From contig JABSOZ010000010.1 in NCBI GenBank assembly GCA_013215295.1, positions 124,001-188,000 on the forward strand: 64,000 bases of DNA. The letters are read 5' to 3'. Positions 1 to 9,195 of the stretch are shown piece by piece; positions within the stretch are counted from its first letter, which is position 1; each line of letters starts with the position of its first letter. The notes beneath the pieces are model-generated. The model had not been told where the DNA came from and made no database searches. It saw nothing but the letters and a program-made list of their open reading frames with translations. A program made the position numbers and the translations under genes. The DNA is from Colwellia sp. (GTDB lineage: Bacteria > Pseudomonadota > Gammaproteobacteria > Enterobacterales > Alteromonadaceae).

Positions 1-395
1 GTGTTTTAGTTGTCGATAGCTCGTTAGCATCAAGGAATCATGTTTGCCAATTATTAAAGCGAAGAAATTTTACCGTATATGATGTGGATGGTGGAATAAA
101 AGCGGTTCAAATGCTCGAAGAAAAACCTGATATAAAAATAGTGATTACCGAACAAGATTTAACGGGGATGAGCGGATTAGAATTATTGCAAAAAATTAGA
201 GCGAAACACCCTATTAATGAATTAATAATTATAGCCGTAGCAAGTTCAGAAAAGAGCTTTCAATCAGCACGCTTCATTAAAAATGGTGCGGATGACTTTT
301 TAAGAAAACCTTTTTGCCCTGAAGAATTCTATTGCCGGGTCATGCAAAATATTGAAAAACTGCAATATATTGAGAAGTTAAAAAATGTTAATTAA
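1..395 (+). CDS. response regulator receiver protein, 5'-partial, degenerate
   Basis: The reading frame is open from base 3, so the gene begins before the window. About 131 codons are visible, ending in TAA. They form one CheY-like receiver domain that closely parallels the second receiver of the gene at 1505-2767, sharing motifs such as FQSARFIKNGADDFLRKPF and CPEEFYCR. Key phosphorylation residues differ from that paralogue: the acidic pair is DS instead of DD, and the phosphoacceptor Asp in ITDQEMPGMDG is Glu in ITEQDLTGMSG. The conserved Lys of LRKPF is kept. The protein stops about ten residues after the receiver, exactly where the paralogue continues into a GGDEF domain. This suggests a partial duplicate that cannot be phosphorylated normally, or one locked in an active-like form (inference). 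Confidence 0.8.
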   Translation, partial: VLVVDSSLASRNHVCQLLKRRNFTVYDVDGGIKAVQMLEEKPDIKIVITEQDLTGMSGLELLQKIRAKHPINELIIIAVASSEKSFQSARFIKNGADDFLRKPFCPEEFYCRVMQNIEKLQYIEKLKNVN

Positions 396-416
396 TTTGA
401 GTTAATCTTTAAGCAT

Positions 417-441
417 AAAAAGCAGCCTTCAGCTGTTTTTT
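417..441 (+). terminator. weak intrinsic terminator
   Basis: A short CAGC/GCTG stem with a CTTCA loop is flanked by A and T runs and followed by a T6 tract, 22 bases after the stop of the receiver gene. The stem has a bulged G, so this is only a plausible terminator. Confidence 0.4.
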
Positions 442-604
442 ACATTTTTACACGCGAAAATAGACAGCCTTGTAAAATAACCTTATTAATACCACTATAT
501 TCAATCGTATTCTTAAATATTCATCTTTATATTACTATAGGAATAACCAAGAATAGGCTTGCTGTCGACGGCATTCCAACACTTAATTTATAAAGGAAAA
601 GCAA

Positions 605-1321
605 ATGACGCTTGGTGAACAATTAAAGAAGCTTAGAAATGATAAAGCATTAAGTCAGCCTGAATTGGCAAATATAGCAGGTATAGAGCAGTCGTATTTA
701 TCTAAATTAGAAAATGATAAATCGATGCCATCAAATGATATTTTTAGAAAGTTATTATCCGCTTTTGATTTATCTTTACCTGAATTTTTAGCGGTATTCG
801 ACAATGACTATGCAGAGACTCAACTTCGACAAATACCTGATATTGAACATTGGTTAAAACAGCAACAACAATCACAAATACTGAATCAACGTAGATATCT
901 CTATATATGTAGTGCGTTGATTGTTTTTGCTATAACTATATTTTACGCAGGGCAAAGTAAAATATTATTTCCGGAGATGCAGTTTCAGTATTACTCTGAA
1001 GGTATTGTTTTAGCGGGAGAACCTAAAAATATTTTTGACGATTGGCAAATATTAATTCCGCGAGAAGATGTGAAAAACAAACTTTATTATAAAAAGAAAA
1101 TGGAAATGACTCAGCGTAAAGATGAACATTTTCTCTTGTCAGAGACATTTCTAGGACAAAGTTATGTGGCAACTTATTCTGAAGGACTGAGGGTCTATGA
1201 ATCTCGAGGTGAAAAAAAGATTGCTAGACCAATGAATGCTTGGTTAAGAATAGGAGGTGTATTCTTCTTTATTATGGGGATAATGGGCTTTGTTTTAGAA
1301 AGGCGGTTTTACAAAACTTAG
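605..1321 (+). CDS. membrane-anchored XRE-family helix-turn-helix protein
   Basis: The N-terminal ~65 residues form a Cro/C1-type helix-turn-helix (LKKLRNDKALSQPELANIAG, then SYLSKLENDKS). A glutamine-rich linker follows. Two hydrophobic segments, about residues 98-115 and 214-231, flank a ~95-residue hydrophilic domain that is probably periplasmic. The ATG has an upstream AAAGGAAAAG ribosome site. The fold suggests a DNA-binding protein tethered to the inner membrane that could sense an envelope signal. It lies between two related receiver genes but has its own leader. The target and signal are unknown; the XRE call is secure, the topology is predicted by eye. Confidence 0.75.
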   Translation: MTLGEQLKKLRNDKALSQPELANIAGIEQSYLSKLENDKSMPSNDIFRKLLSAFDLSLPEFLAVFDNDYAETQLRQIPDIEHWLKQQQQSQILNQRRYLYICSALIVFAITIFYAGQSKILFPEMQFQYYSEGIVLAGEPKNIFDDWQILIPREDVKNKLYYKKKMEMTQRKDEHFLLSETFLGQSYVATYSEGLRVYESRGEKKIARPMNAWLRIGGVFFFIMGIMGFVLERRFYKT

Positions 1322-1328
1322 CAAAGCT

Positions 1329-1371
1329 ATTGACTAATGTTATTTGAAGTTATGGGATAACGTTAGTCAAT
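1329..1371 (+). terminator. inverted repeat / likely terminator hairpin
   Basis: Arms ATTGACTAATGTTAT (1329-1343) and ATAACGTTAGTCAAT (1357-1371) pair with one mismatch across a 13-base loop, just after the XRE gene stop. There is no strong T tract, so it could also be an mRNA-stabilising hairpin or a protein-binding palindrome. Confidence 0.45.
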
Positions 1372-1504
1372 AAATTGAATTACAACACGGCAAGTCATAA
1401 ATTATGTACTATCATTTATAGCAATCAATTTGCGAATCGGTAATAGATATAAGAATTGAATTATTGTATCTTAATTACAAAGATTTATAAATTTAGGTTG
1501 AATT

Positions 1505-2767
1505 TTGTCTAAGCACTTGTTGGTGGTTGAAGATAGCGCTCCTATCGCTAAAGTGATTGAAAGCATAGGTCGCTCATTAGGGTATCAAGTAACAATTGCC
1601 AGCACATTATCGGAAGTACGTGCAATATTCGCTAAAAAGCATGATTTTTTTGTTGCCACTATAGATTATGGCTTACCAGACGCGAATGATGGTGAAGCTA
1701 TACCTTATATTTTGCAGCACAAAATTCCCAGCATTGTGATGACCGGTCGTGTTGATGATCAAACACGTAAAAAAATTCTAAATTTACCAGTTATAGATTA
1801 TATAACTAAAGAAAATTCTCAAGCATACCATTATTTACTTAGAGTCCTACATTACCAACTCACCAATGCTAATGTGACCGTATTAGTGGTGGACGACTCA
1901 TTAACGGCGCGCAATAATATTTGCTTATTATTAAAGCGAAGAAACTTTAAAGTGTTGAGTGCTGATAATGGTGCAAGGGCTTTAAAAGTGTTAAATGATC
2001 ACCCTGAAATAAAAATGGTGATCACTGATCAAGAAATGCCCGGTATGGACGGCATTGAATTGATACAGAACATTAGAAAAGACCATTTAAAAAACGAACT
2101 CATTATTATCGGTATTTCTGGCGCTAATAGAGGCTTTCAATCGGCTCGTTTTATAAAAAATGGTGCGGATGATTTTCTGAGAAAACCTTTTTGTCCTGAA
2201 GAATTCTATTGTCGCATAATGCAAAATATTGAAAAAATTCAGTATATTGATGAAGTAAAATTAGCTGAAAGCAAAGATTATTTAACATCATTATTTAATC
2301 GTCAGAATTTCCTAGAACAAGCAGAAAACATTCATAGTAACGTTTCTACTTCAAAATATTTAAATGTTTTGGCTATTATACGTATTGATCGATTCAAAGA
2401 GATCAATGAAAATATTAGTCATGAACTGGGTGATCATGTCATCATTGAACTCGCTAAGTTACTTTCCCTTCATTTTAAGAAAGATTTAATGTCTCGTTTT
2501 GGGGGCGCTGAGTTTGGTATTTTAATCAATGGTGAAGATGAAGAGTCCATTGAAAAACGAATAGAGCAGCTAAGGTTGGCGGTGCAAAAGCACACTACAA
2601 TTGTGAAAAAAGTAGAGCATCAATTTACTGTGAGTATTGGCTCAACAATGATGAACGATGATGAGTCATTACAATATATTTTAAAAGAAGCAGACCGAGC
2701 GTTACACCAAGCAATTGAAAAAGGCGGTAATCAATGTGTGATTAAAGGTTTTATTGAGCTTGGCTAA
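1505..2767 (+). CDS. double-receiver protein with degenerate GGDEF domain
   Basis: 420 aa starting at TTG, preceded by TTTAGGTTG as a weak ribosome site. Receiver 1 (about residues 4-118) has the VVEDS acidic pocket, Asp in TIDYGLP and Lys in YITKE. Receiver 2 (about 126-245) has VVDDS, Asp in VITDQEMPGMDG and Lys in LRKPF. A diguanylate-cyclase-like domain follows (about 258-415) with the usual DRFKEIN and ADRALHQA segments, but the signature is GGAEF: Ala335 replaces the metal-binding/catalytic acidic residue. Loss of that residue normally abolishes c-di-GMP synthesis, so the domain is probably a GTP-binding or partner-binding relic (inference). Both receivers look competent for phosphorylation. 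The cognate kinase is not in view. Confidence 0.85.
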   Translation: MSKHLLVVEDSAPIAKVIESIGRSLGYQVTIASTLSEVRAIFAKKHDFFVATIDYGLPDANDGEAIPYILQHKIPSIVMTGRVDDQTRKKILNLPVIDYITKENSQAYHYLLRVLHYQLTNANVTVLVVDDSLTARNNICLLLKRRNFKVLSADNGARALKVLNDHPEIKMVITDQEMPGMDGIELIQNIRKDHLKNELIIIGISGANRGFQSARFIKNGADDFLRKPFCPEEFYCRIMQNIEKIQYIDEVKLAESKDYLTSLFNRQNFLEQAENIHSNVSTSKYLNVLAIIRIDRFKEINENISHELGDHVIIELAKLLSLHFKKDLMSRFGGAEFGILINGEDEESIEKRIEQLRLAVQKHTTIVKKVEHQFTVSIGSTMMNDDESLQYILKEADRALHQAIEKGGNQCVIKGFIELG

Positions 2768-2854
2768 AGGAATACCACTTTTAATTATAAGTAAATTAGG
2801 TGGCCGGAAACCTACTCATCATTTCGAGTTATTATTTACTAAATTGGCTTGAAC

Positions 2855-3100
2855 TTAAGCTAATTTAGCTTCAATTTCTGCCAGTTTATTTTCTAACGCT
2901 GTAAGTTTTTCTCGTGTTTTTAATAATACTTGTGTCTGCACATCAAATTCTTCACGAGACACCACGTCAAGCTGTGATAATTTACGTTGTAAGACTACTT
3001 TGGTTTTTTCTTCAATATCGTTTGCTATATCTTTGAATTTAGTTGGAATAGCATCTGTTACTTGTTTTGCAATTTCTTCAATTTTTTTAGCGTTAAACAT
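2855..3100 (-). CDS. ubiK: ubiquinone biosynthesis accessory factor UbiK
   Basis: About 81 aa, of the UbiK/YqiC (BMFP) family. The frame is open further upstream to 3142, but the family starts at Met-Phe-Asn, so the ATG at 3100 is preferred. The N-terminal half is amphipathic (IEEIAKQVTDAIP) and the C-terminal third is a heptad-rich coiled coil (LTALENKLAEIEAKL), as expected for the trimeric membrane-associated factor. UbiK binds UbiJ and supports the soluble Ubi complex in aerobic ubiquinone synthesis. ubiJ lies about 4 kb away in the same window, in the ubiE-ubiJ-ubiB cluster. Divergent from rep. Confidence 0.88.
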   Translation of the reverse strand: MFNAKKIEEIAKQVTDAIPTKFKDIANDIEEKTKVVLQRKLSQLDVVSREEFDVQTQVLLKTREKLTALENKLAEIEAKLA

Positions 3101-3238
3101 TATATTTGTCCATAGTTCACCAATTGATTCATTGTAATGCATTTAATGATTTTTCCAATGGTTAATTATCTATGCGATATTGGCCAAACAAGGTAAAATC
3201 AGCGCCCTGAAAATCTAATCATATAAAAACTGATCACT

Positions 3239-5260
3239 ATGAAACTTAACCCCGGACAAAATGAAGCTGTAAAATATGTTACTGGCCCTTGTTTAGTATT
3301 AGCTGGCGCAGGTAGTGGTAAAACAGGGGTTATCTGTAAAAAAATTGCTTACCTTATTGAAAAGTGTGATTACAAAGCTCGTAATATTGCAGCCGTAACG
3401 TTCACCAATAAAGCTGCACGAGAAATGAAAGAACGTGTAGTTAAAATGATGGACAAAAGATTAACCCGAGGTTTAACGGTTTCCACTTTTCACTCACTTG
3501 GCCTTGATATTATTCGGAAAGAAATTAAAACCTTAGGCTATAAGCCCGGTTTTACATTATTTGATGATCAAGACACACTGTCTTTATTGAAAGAACTGAC
3601 ACATGAAGAGCTTGATGGCGATAAAGATTTGCTGAGTAAATTACAAAGCATGATTTCCAATTGGAAGAATGAATTGTTGTTGCCAGACGTAGCCATCAAA
3701 ATGGCAAGTGATGCTGATACAATCATGTACGCAGAGTTTTATCAGTTGTATCAAAAACATATGAAAGCTTATAACGCGCTTGATTTTGATGATCTGATTT
3801 TAATTCCTACTTTGTTATTAAAAAACTTTCCAGAAGTCAAAGCGCGTTGGCAGAAAAAGATTCAGTATTTATTGGTTGATGAATACCAAGATACCAATGC
3901 CAGCCAATATGAATTAGTAAAATTATTAGCCGGAGAAAAAGGGCTTTTAACCGTGGTGGGTGACGATGATCAATCTATATATTCTTGGCGTGGCGCAAAG
4001 CCACAAAATTTAGTGTTACTCGGTCAAGACTTTCCTCAGTTAAAACTCATCAAGTTAGAGCAAAATTACCGTTCCAGTGGTCGTATTCTAAAGTGTGCTA
4101 ATACGTTAATTGCCAATAATCCTCATGTTTATGACAAAACGTTATTTAGCGAACTGGCGTATGGCGTTGAGCTGCGAGTTATCCAAGCTAAAAATGAAGA
4201 GCATGAAATTGAGCGTGTTGTCGGCGAATTGATTGGTCATAAATTTTTAAATAAAAGTAAATTCAAAAATTATGCAATTTTATACCGTGGCAATCATCAA
4301 TCTCGATTATTAGAAAAAGCCTTAATGCTTAATCGTATTCCTTATAAAATTAGTGGCGGAACTTCGTTTTTCTCACGTAGTGAAATTAAAGACATGATGG
4401 CGTTTTTACGTGTACTTGTGAATCCTGACGATGACAATGCCTTTTTAAGAATAGTAAACGTACCACGTAGAGAAATTGGGCCAACTACTTTAGAAAAGTT
4501 AGGTAATTACGCCAATATGCGCCAAATAAGTATGTTTGCCGCCAGTTTTGAATTAGGGCTTGAGCAGCATTTAACCGGACGAGGTTTAGTGCACGTGCAA
4601 CGATTTACCCGATGGTTAGTCGAAACGGGTGATCATGCTGAGCGTGGCGATACCCCTGCGGTGCTTAGAGCGATGATCCGTGAAATAAATTATGAAGATT
4701 GGTTGTATGACACTTCCCCCAGCCCAAAAGCCGCAGAAATGCGTATGAAGAACGTTACTCAGCTTTTTAGTTGGGTAACTAATATGCTTGAGGGAGATGA
4801 CGAAGAAGAGCCGATGTTATTGCCTGCCATTGTTACTCGTTTAACTTTGCGCGATATGATGGAACGTGGCGAAGATGAAGACGATGCTGACCAAGTTCAA
4901 TTGATGACACTTCATGCTTCTAAAGGGCTAGAGTTTCCTTACGTATTTTTGATTGGTATGGAAGAAGGTTTGTTACCGCACCAAACAAGCATGGACGAAG
5001 GTAATGTTGAAGAAGAGCGCCGCTTAGCCTATGTGGGCATTACGCGTGCACAACGTGAATTGATATTTACTTACGCGAAAGAGCGTCGACAATATGGTGA
5101 AGTTTCTCGCACTGAAGCCAGCCGGTTTTTACATGAACTGCCCCAAGACGATTTAAGCTGGGAATTAAGTGAAACAAAAAAAAGCCAAGAGCATAAGGAC
5201 AAAACGGCTAAAATGGGTGTCGCGAGTATGCGTGAAATGTTAAAGAATAAAAAAACCTAG
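3239..5260 (+). CDS. rep: ATP-dependent DNA helicase Rep
   Basis: 673 aa, the same length as E. coli Rep. This is a superfamily 1A 3'-5' helicase: Q-motif Gln7, Walker A GAGSGKT (residues 23-29), motif [10 protein letters not shown], motif [24 protein letters not shown], and C-terminal motifs [17 protein letters not shown] and [12 protein letters not shown]. Rep removes proteins ahead of the replisome and restarts forks. The 1B and 2B subdomain regions are full length. It stands alone, divergent from ubiK and converging on a receiver gene only five bases past its stop. Confidence 0.96.
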   Translation: MKLNPGQNEAVKYVTGPCLVLAGAGSGKTGVICKKIAYLIEKCDYKARNIAAVTFTNKAAREMKERVVKMMDKRLTRGLTVSTFHSLGLDIIRKEIKTLGYKPGFTLFDDQDTLSLLKELTHEELDGDKDLLSKLQSMISNWKNELLLPDVAIKMASDADTIMYAEFYQLYQKHMKAYNALDFDDLILIPTLLLKNFPEVKARWQKKIQYLLVDEYQDTNASQYELVKLLAGEKGLLTVVGDDDQSIYSWRGAKPQNLVLLGQDFPQLKLIKLEQNYRSSGRILKCANTLIANNPHVYDKTLFSELAYGVELRVIQAKNEEHEIERVVGELIGHKFLNKSKFKNYAILYRGNHQSRLLEKALMLNRIPYKISGGTSFFSRSEIKDMMAFLRVLVNPDDDNAFLRIVNVPRREIGPTTLEKLGNYANMRQISMFAASFELGLEQHLTGRGLVHVQRFTRWLVETGDHAERGDTPAVLRAMIREINYEDWLYDTSPSPKAAEMRMKNVTQLFSWVTNMLEGDDEEEPMLLPAIVTRLTLRDMMERGEDEDDADQVQLMTLHASKGLEFPYVFLIGMEEGLLPHQTSMDEGNVEEERRLAYVGITRAQRELIFTYAKERRQYGEVSRTEASRFLHELPQDDLSWELSETKKSQEHKDKTAKMGVASMREMLKNKKT

Positions 5261-5265
5261 TCACT

Positions 5266-5676
5266 TCAAATTGATGGGTCTAAACAAGTATCAATAATTT
5301 TTTTTAAGGTGAGTAAGCTAACAGGTTTTTGTAAAATGTGTTGAATGCCGATGTTATTTGTTGATTCCGCGTGTATCACTTCACTGGCCCCTGTCAATAG
5401 TATAATGGGTAAGGTTGGCACAAGCGCTAACAGGGCAATACTAAGTTCAGTGCCAGTCATGTTGGGCATCGTTTGATCAGTAATAACTAAATCAAAGGGT
5501 ATATCGCTTTGTTCGAAGGCGGCTAAAGCAATAATCCCGTCTTCGCATATCGTTGAATTAAAACCATAATCATTTAAAAAATCTTGATAGAGTGATGTGA
5601 TGAGCTCTTCATCATCAACAATTAAAATCTGCTTCCCTGACTTTATCATCATATTTTTTACCACGTTAATCGTCAT
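5266..5676 (-). CDS. single-domain CheY-like response regulator
   Basis: 136 aa and almost only a receiver domain: acidic pair VDDEE, phosphoacceptor Asp in LVITDQTMPNMTG, switch Thr in ILLTGAS, Lys in ILQKPVS. No output domain. An internal Met pair (residues 8-9) might be the real start. It follows ubiB by seven bases on the same strand and probably shares the ubi transcript. It is likely a phosphorelay intermediate or protein-interaction regulator; its kinase is not identifiable here. Confidence 0.85.
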   Translation of the reverse strand: MTINVVKNMMIKSGKQILIVDDEELITSLYQDFLNDYGFNSTICEDGIIALAAFEQSDIPFDLVITDQTMPNMTGTELSIALLALVPTLPIILLTGASEVIHAESTNNIGIQHILQKPVSLLTLKKIIDTCLDPSI

Positions 5677-5683
5677 TAATTTG

Positions 5684-7249
5684 CTAACTGATTATTATCG
5701 CTATACAGATTGTTATGGACCCTACTAGAATACTATATACGATTTTTTGCGTGTTTTTTTGATTTTGTTGTTTAATATCATTCAGCAACAAAACTTGCTG
5801 TTGCTGGGATTCTTTTCCTAGCTTTAAATAATCATAAACAAGATCAGGCATTTCAGGTAATTTTTCGTTCCAAAAAGGCAGGTTATCTTTTATCTTTTTG
5901 AATACAGCTTTCACGCCCATTTGTTCTTTCACCCAATTTTCTAAATAAGGTTTAGCGGTTTGCCATAAATCAAGCTGAGGGTAAAGTTGGCGGCCTAATC
6001 CTTCAATATAAAGTAAGGTTTTTTGTAATAAGACTAATTGAGGTTGCACTTCCATATTGAATTTTCGTGCGGTGTTAAATAAACTCACTAATACTTGGCC
6101 AAAAGATATTTCAGCTAATGGTTTGTTAAATATCGGCTCGCAAACGGTGCGAATGGCAAACTCGAATTCATCAACACTCGTATCAATGGGTACCCAGCCA
6201 GAATCAACATGAAGTTCAGCAACCTTACGGTAATCTCTATTAAAAAAGGCAACGAAGTTCTCAGCTAAATAACGTTTATCTTCACGGTTTAATGTGCCAC
6301 AAATGCCAAAATCTATCGCTATCCATGTTGGATCTGCGGGGTTAGTGGCATCGACAAAAACATTACCTGGATGCATATCAGCATGAAAAAAACTGTCACG
6401 AAATACTTGCGTGAAAAATACCTCTACGCCGCGCTCGGCAAGTGATTTCATATCGACACCAAATTGTTGGAGAGTCTCTATTTCTCCCACTCCTATGCCA
6501 TAAATACGTTCCATAACCATCAAGTTCGCATGGCTAAATTCACTGTAAACTTCAGGTACAAATAATATGTGGTCGCTTGCATTACCTTGCGAAAAGTTGT
6601 CTTTAAGTAACTTAGCGTTAGCCGCTTCGCGGTTTAGGTCAAGCTCGTCAATAATTGTTTTACGGTATTCATTCACGACTTCTTTCGGGCGTAATCGTTT
6701 ACCGTCTGGTAAGAGTTTAGCGACTATGCCAGCGAAAAGTGACATCACTTTTACGTCAGCTAAAATTATGTCGGTAATGTTTGGGCGTAAAACCTTAAGG
6801 ACAACTTCGTGAGACTGTCCGTCTAGTAATAAAGTGGCAGTATGCACTTGTGCAATTGACGCTGAAGCTAATGGTTGAGTATCAAAATCAGTAAAGTGTT
6901 GATTAAATACTTCTTCACCGATGGCCTCTAAAATAATTTTCTTGGCTAACTCGCCATCAAATGCAGGCACTTGATCTTGTAGCAGTGCTAGTTCACTTGC
7001 GAAGTCATCAGGAAGTAGGTCGCGCCGAGTTGAAAGCATTTGTCCAAACTTTACGAATACCGGGCCTAAAGATTCTATCGCTAATCGAAGGCGTATGGCA
7101 GAAGGCTTATCTTTATGTTTATTACGTAACCAAAATAAACTAAAACGAAAAAGTTTCGCGTACCAAGGCAACAGGTGGCTTGGGATCAGTTCATCAAGAC
7201 CAAATTGAAGAAATGTTTTAATGATGCGATAAAGTCGAATACTGCTCAC
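5684..7249 (-). CDS. ubiB: ubiquinone biosynthesis kinase-like ATPase UbiB
   Basis: 521 aa, of the ABC1/ADCK/UbiB family. Visible hallmarks are KFGQ (residues 67-70) followed by STRRDLLP, the ASASIAQVH loop replacing a P-loop, VLRPNI, the catalytic [10 protein letters not shown] segment and AIDFGICG in place of the kinase DFG. A hydrophobic C-terminal tail ([19 protein letters not shown]) anchors it to the inner membrane; E. coli UbiB has a similar tail. UbiB is an ATPase needed for ubiquinone assembly, probably extracting lipid intermediates for the Ubi complex. The start is GTG with AAGGAACATT just upstream. Third gene of ubiE-ubiJ-ubiB. Confidence 0.95.
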   Translation of the reverse strand: MSSIRLYRIIKTFLQFGLDELIPSHLLPWYAKLFRFSLFWLRNKHKDKPSAIRLRLAIESLGPVFVKFGQMLSTRRDLLPDDFASELALLQDQVPAFDGELAKKIILEAIGEEVFNQHFTDFDTQPLASASIAQVHTATLLLDGQSHEVVLKVLRPNITDIILADVKVMSLFAGIVAKLLPDGKRLRPKEVVNEYRKTIIDELDLNREAANAKLLKDNFSQGNASDHILFVPEVYSEFSHANLMVMERIYGIGVGEIETLQQFGVDMKSLAERGVEVFFTQVFRDSFFHADMHPGNVFVDATNPADPTWIAIDFGICGTLNREDKRYLAENFVAFFNRDYRKVAELHVDSGWVPIDTSVDEFEFAIRTVCEPIFNKPLAEISFGQVLVSLFNTARKFNMEVQPQLVLLQKTLLYIEGLGRQLYPQLDLWQTAKPYLENWVKEQMGVKAVFKKIKDNLPFWNEKLPEMPDLVYDYLKLGKESQQQQVLLLNDIKQQNQKNTQKIVYSILVGSITICIAIIIS

Positions 7250-7264
7250 AATGTTCCTTGGGAA

Positions 7265-7909
7265 TTAGGTTGAGGTTGGTGTACTGGTTTTTTCAGCAAG
7301 ACGCTGAATACGCTCAGATATAATATCTGTCTGTCTAGACATCTCGAGTACTTGTTGACTAAAGCACTGTATTTGACTTGAAGTAACAACTAAGCGTTTC
7401 TCATGAACTAACCATTCGCTGGCGTCGGCTTGTATTTGTTGGGTAGCAAAATTGAACTTTTTCGCTAAATTTTTACCAAATTGAGATAATTTATACGTTG
7501 GGATATCACCAATGTGTTTAGCTATTTCGCTTTGCCAATCAATTTCTAATGACTCAGCAATATTTGCAAACAACTGAGCTACTTTTATATCCCCTTGCAC
7601 ATCAAGCTTTTCTTGTTTAATCAGTTCGGTAATTTGTTGTTCTTTCTTTAGTTCGAGTAAGGTTTTTGCACTCGTCTTAATCGTACAATCGCTGCGTTCC
7701 GTTAAGCTAGTCACTAACACTTTATTTTCATTAATTGAGAAACTTAATGGAAAACCAAGCTCAGTCAATAAAATGGTTAATGTTTTTTGCTCTAAAGCAC
7801 TTAAAACATTATTACCGTTAATATTAAGTGCCAATGCTTGGTTAACAATAAACTCTACCGTTGAGCATAACGTTTGTTGGAACATTAACTGTGTGCTGAT
7901 TTTGGTCAC
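7265..7909 (-). CDS. ubiJ: ubiquinone biosynthesis accessory factor UbiJ
   Basis: 214 aa. The N-terminal ~110 residues are an SCP2-like lipid-binding domain (conserved segment LDVQGDIKVAQLFANIAESLEIDWQ, quoted here only as LDVQGDIKVAQLF). The C-terminal ~90 residues are helical and end in a Thr/Ser tail. UbiJ carries the hydrophobic ubiquinone intermediates within the soluble Ubi complex and pairs with UbiK. The start is GTG, two bases after the ubiE stop, so translation is probably coupled; an ATG nine codons in is an alternative. Identification rests on both sequence and the ubiE/ubiB position. Confidence 0.9.
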   Translation of the reverse strand: MTKISTQLMFQQTLCSTVEFIVNQALALNINGNNVLSALEQKTLTILLTELGFPLSFSINENKVLVTSLTERSDCTIKTSAKTLLELKKEQQITELIKQEKLDVQGDIKVAQLFANIAESLEIDWQSEIAKHIGDIPTYKLSQFGKNLAKKFNFATQQIQADASEWLVHEKRLVVTSSQIQCFSQQVLEMSRQTDIISERIQRLAEKTSTPTST

Positions 7910-7911
7910 AA

Positions 7912-8703
7912 TTAAAACTTATAGCCTTTATGCAGAGCAACGACGCCACCGGTTAAATTTTTGAAACTTGTTTGTTCAAAACCAGCCGTGTCCATCATGT
8001 CTTTTAATGTTTCTTGATCAGGGTGCATGCGAATTGATTCGGCTAAATATTGATAACTATCGCCATCTTTAGCAACTAATTCACCTATTTTGGGAAGAAT
8101 GTTAAATGAGTAAAAATCGTAAGCCTTGCTGATAATCTCGTGCTCTGGTTTTGAAAATTCTAAGACTAATAAACGACCGCCTGGTTTTAACACGCGGTAA
8201 ATTGAGCGTAGTGCCATATCTTTATCTGTCACGTTTCGCAAACCAAAAGCGATAGTAACTACATCAAAGGTATTATCTTCAAAGGGTAAATATTGAGCAT
8301 TGGCTTGTACGTATTCAATATTTTGTACTAAGCCTTTATCTCGTAATTTATCTCGGCCAACATTAAGCATAGAACTGTTAATATCAGCAAGAATTACTTT
8401 ACCTTCTCGGCCGACAAGTTGAGAAAATTTTGCGGTCAAATCGCCCGTTCCGCCAGCCAAATCAAGTACTTTGTTACCGGGGCGTACACCACTTGCGTCA
8501 ATAGTGAATCGCTTCCATAAACGATGAATGCCAAAAGACATTAAATCATTCATTACATCATACTGTGCAGCGACAGAATGAAATACACTGGCAACTTTTG
8601 ACTCTTTTTCGTTTTTGTCTACGGTTTGGTAGCCAAAATGCGTAGTGGTTTCACTAGAAGTGTTTGACTCATTTTCTTGATGATTATCTTGTTGCGCTGG
8701 CAT
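7912..8703 (-). CDS. ubiE: ubiquinone/menaquinone C-methyltransferase UbiE
   Basis: 263 aa class I SAM methyltransferase of the UbiE/COQ5 family. SAM motif I is [12 protein letters not shown] (residues 79-90); FGLRNVTD and [17 protein letters not shown] are the family signatures. The first ~25 residues are a polar, Ser/Glu/Thr-rich extension. It methylates the C-2 position of the benzoquinol ring in ubiquinone synthesis, and demethylmenaquinol where present. First gene of the ubiE-ubiJ-ubiB operon, so the promoter should lie in the 8704-8860 gap. Confidence 0.96.
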   Translation of the reverse strand: MPAQQDNHQENESNTSSETTTHFGYQTVDKNEKESKVASVFHSVAAQYDVMNDLMSFGIHRLWKRFTIDASGVRPGNKVLDLAGGTGDLTAKFSQLVGREGKVILADINSSMLNVGRDKLRDKGLVQNIEYVQANAQYLPFEDNTFDVVTIAFGLRNVTDKDMALRSIYRVLKPGGRLLVLEFSKPEHEIISKAYDFYSFNILPKIGELVAKDGDSYQYLAESIRMHPDQETLKDMMDTAGFEQTSFKNLTGGVVALHKGYKF

Positions 8704-8897
8704 CTAACATTCACTTATCACTAAAATTACTAACAGTTTACCGCATTTTTTATGAATTATTAACACTTGAAATCAAGTGAAGGTGTTTTTTATCAAACGT
8801 GCTGTATTCAATTCTTTTCAATATGCTGTGGCTAAACTTTATCCGTTAATTAATATGCGGTATTATGATTAACAATATTTTTACAGACGGCGATGTT

Positions 8898-9173
8898 ATG
8901 AAATTTTATTTATTGGTAGTCATTCTTTTATTACAAGGATGTCAGCAAACCTCAGAGCAATTAATCACTCAAGATGTGAATAAAAAGGTTGTCAAAAATA
9001 AAATCATTTGTCAGCAATCAACGACGCCACCACTTAAAAACACTCAAAAATTAAAAGAGATGTTAATTGCCAACGGCAAAATTGATGCCTCATTATCCGA
9101 TGAAGAAATAGATAAAGCAGTAAAAACGTATATCCGTAAGAAAAATGCGGCATTTAAAAATTGTAAAAAATAA
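8898..9173 (+). CDS. small lipoprotein of unknown function
   Basis: 91 aa from the ATG at 8898; the frame is open to 8865, but only this start puts the signal peptide at the N terminus. A hydrophobic signal (MKFYLLVVILLLQGC) ends in a lipobox with Cys15. The mature part is Lys/Gln-rich. Its last ~40 residues contain L..NG.I.A...DEEI..AV..YI.KK, which resembles residues 45-75 of the protease encoded 23 bases downstream (L..RG.L.A...E....A...YI.KK). The two genes look co-transcribed, so the lipoprotein may be an accessory factor of the protease (inference). No known family recognised. Confidence 0.7.
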   Translation: MKFYLLVVILLLQGCQQTSEQLITQDVNKKVVKNKIICQQSTTPPLKNTQKLKEMLIANGKIDASLSDEEIDKAVKTYIRKKNAAFKNCKK

Positions 9174-9195
9174 GAATTCACCCGTAGGAAAACGC

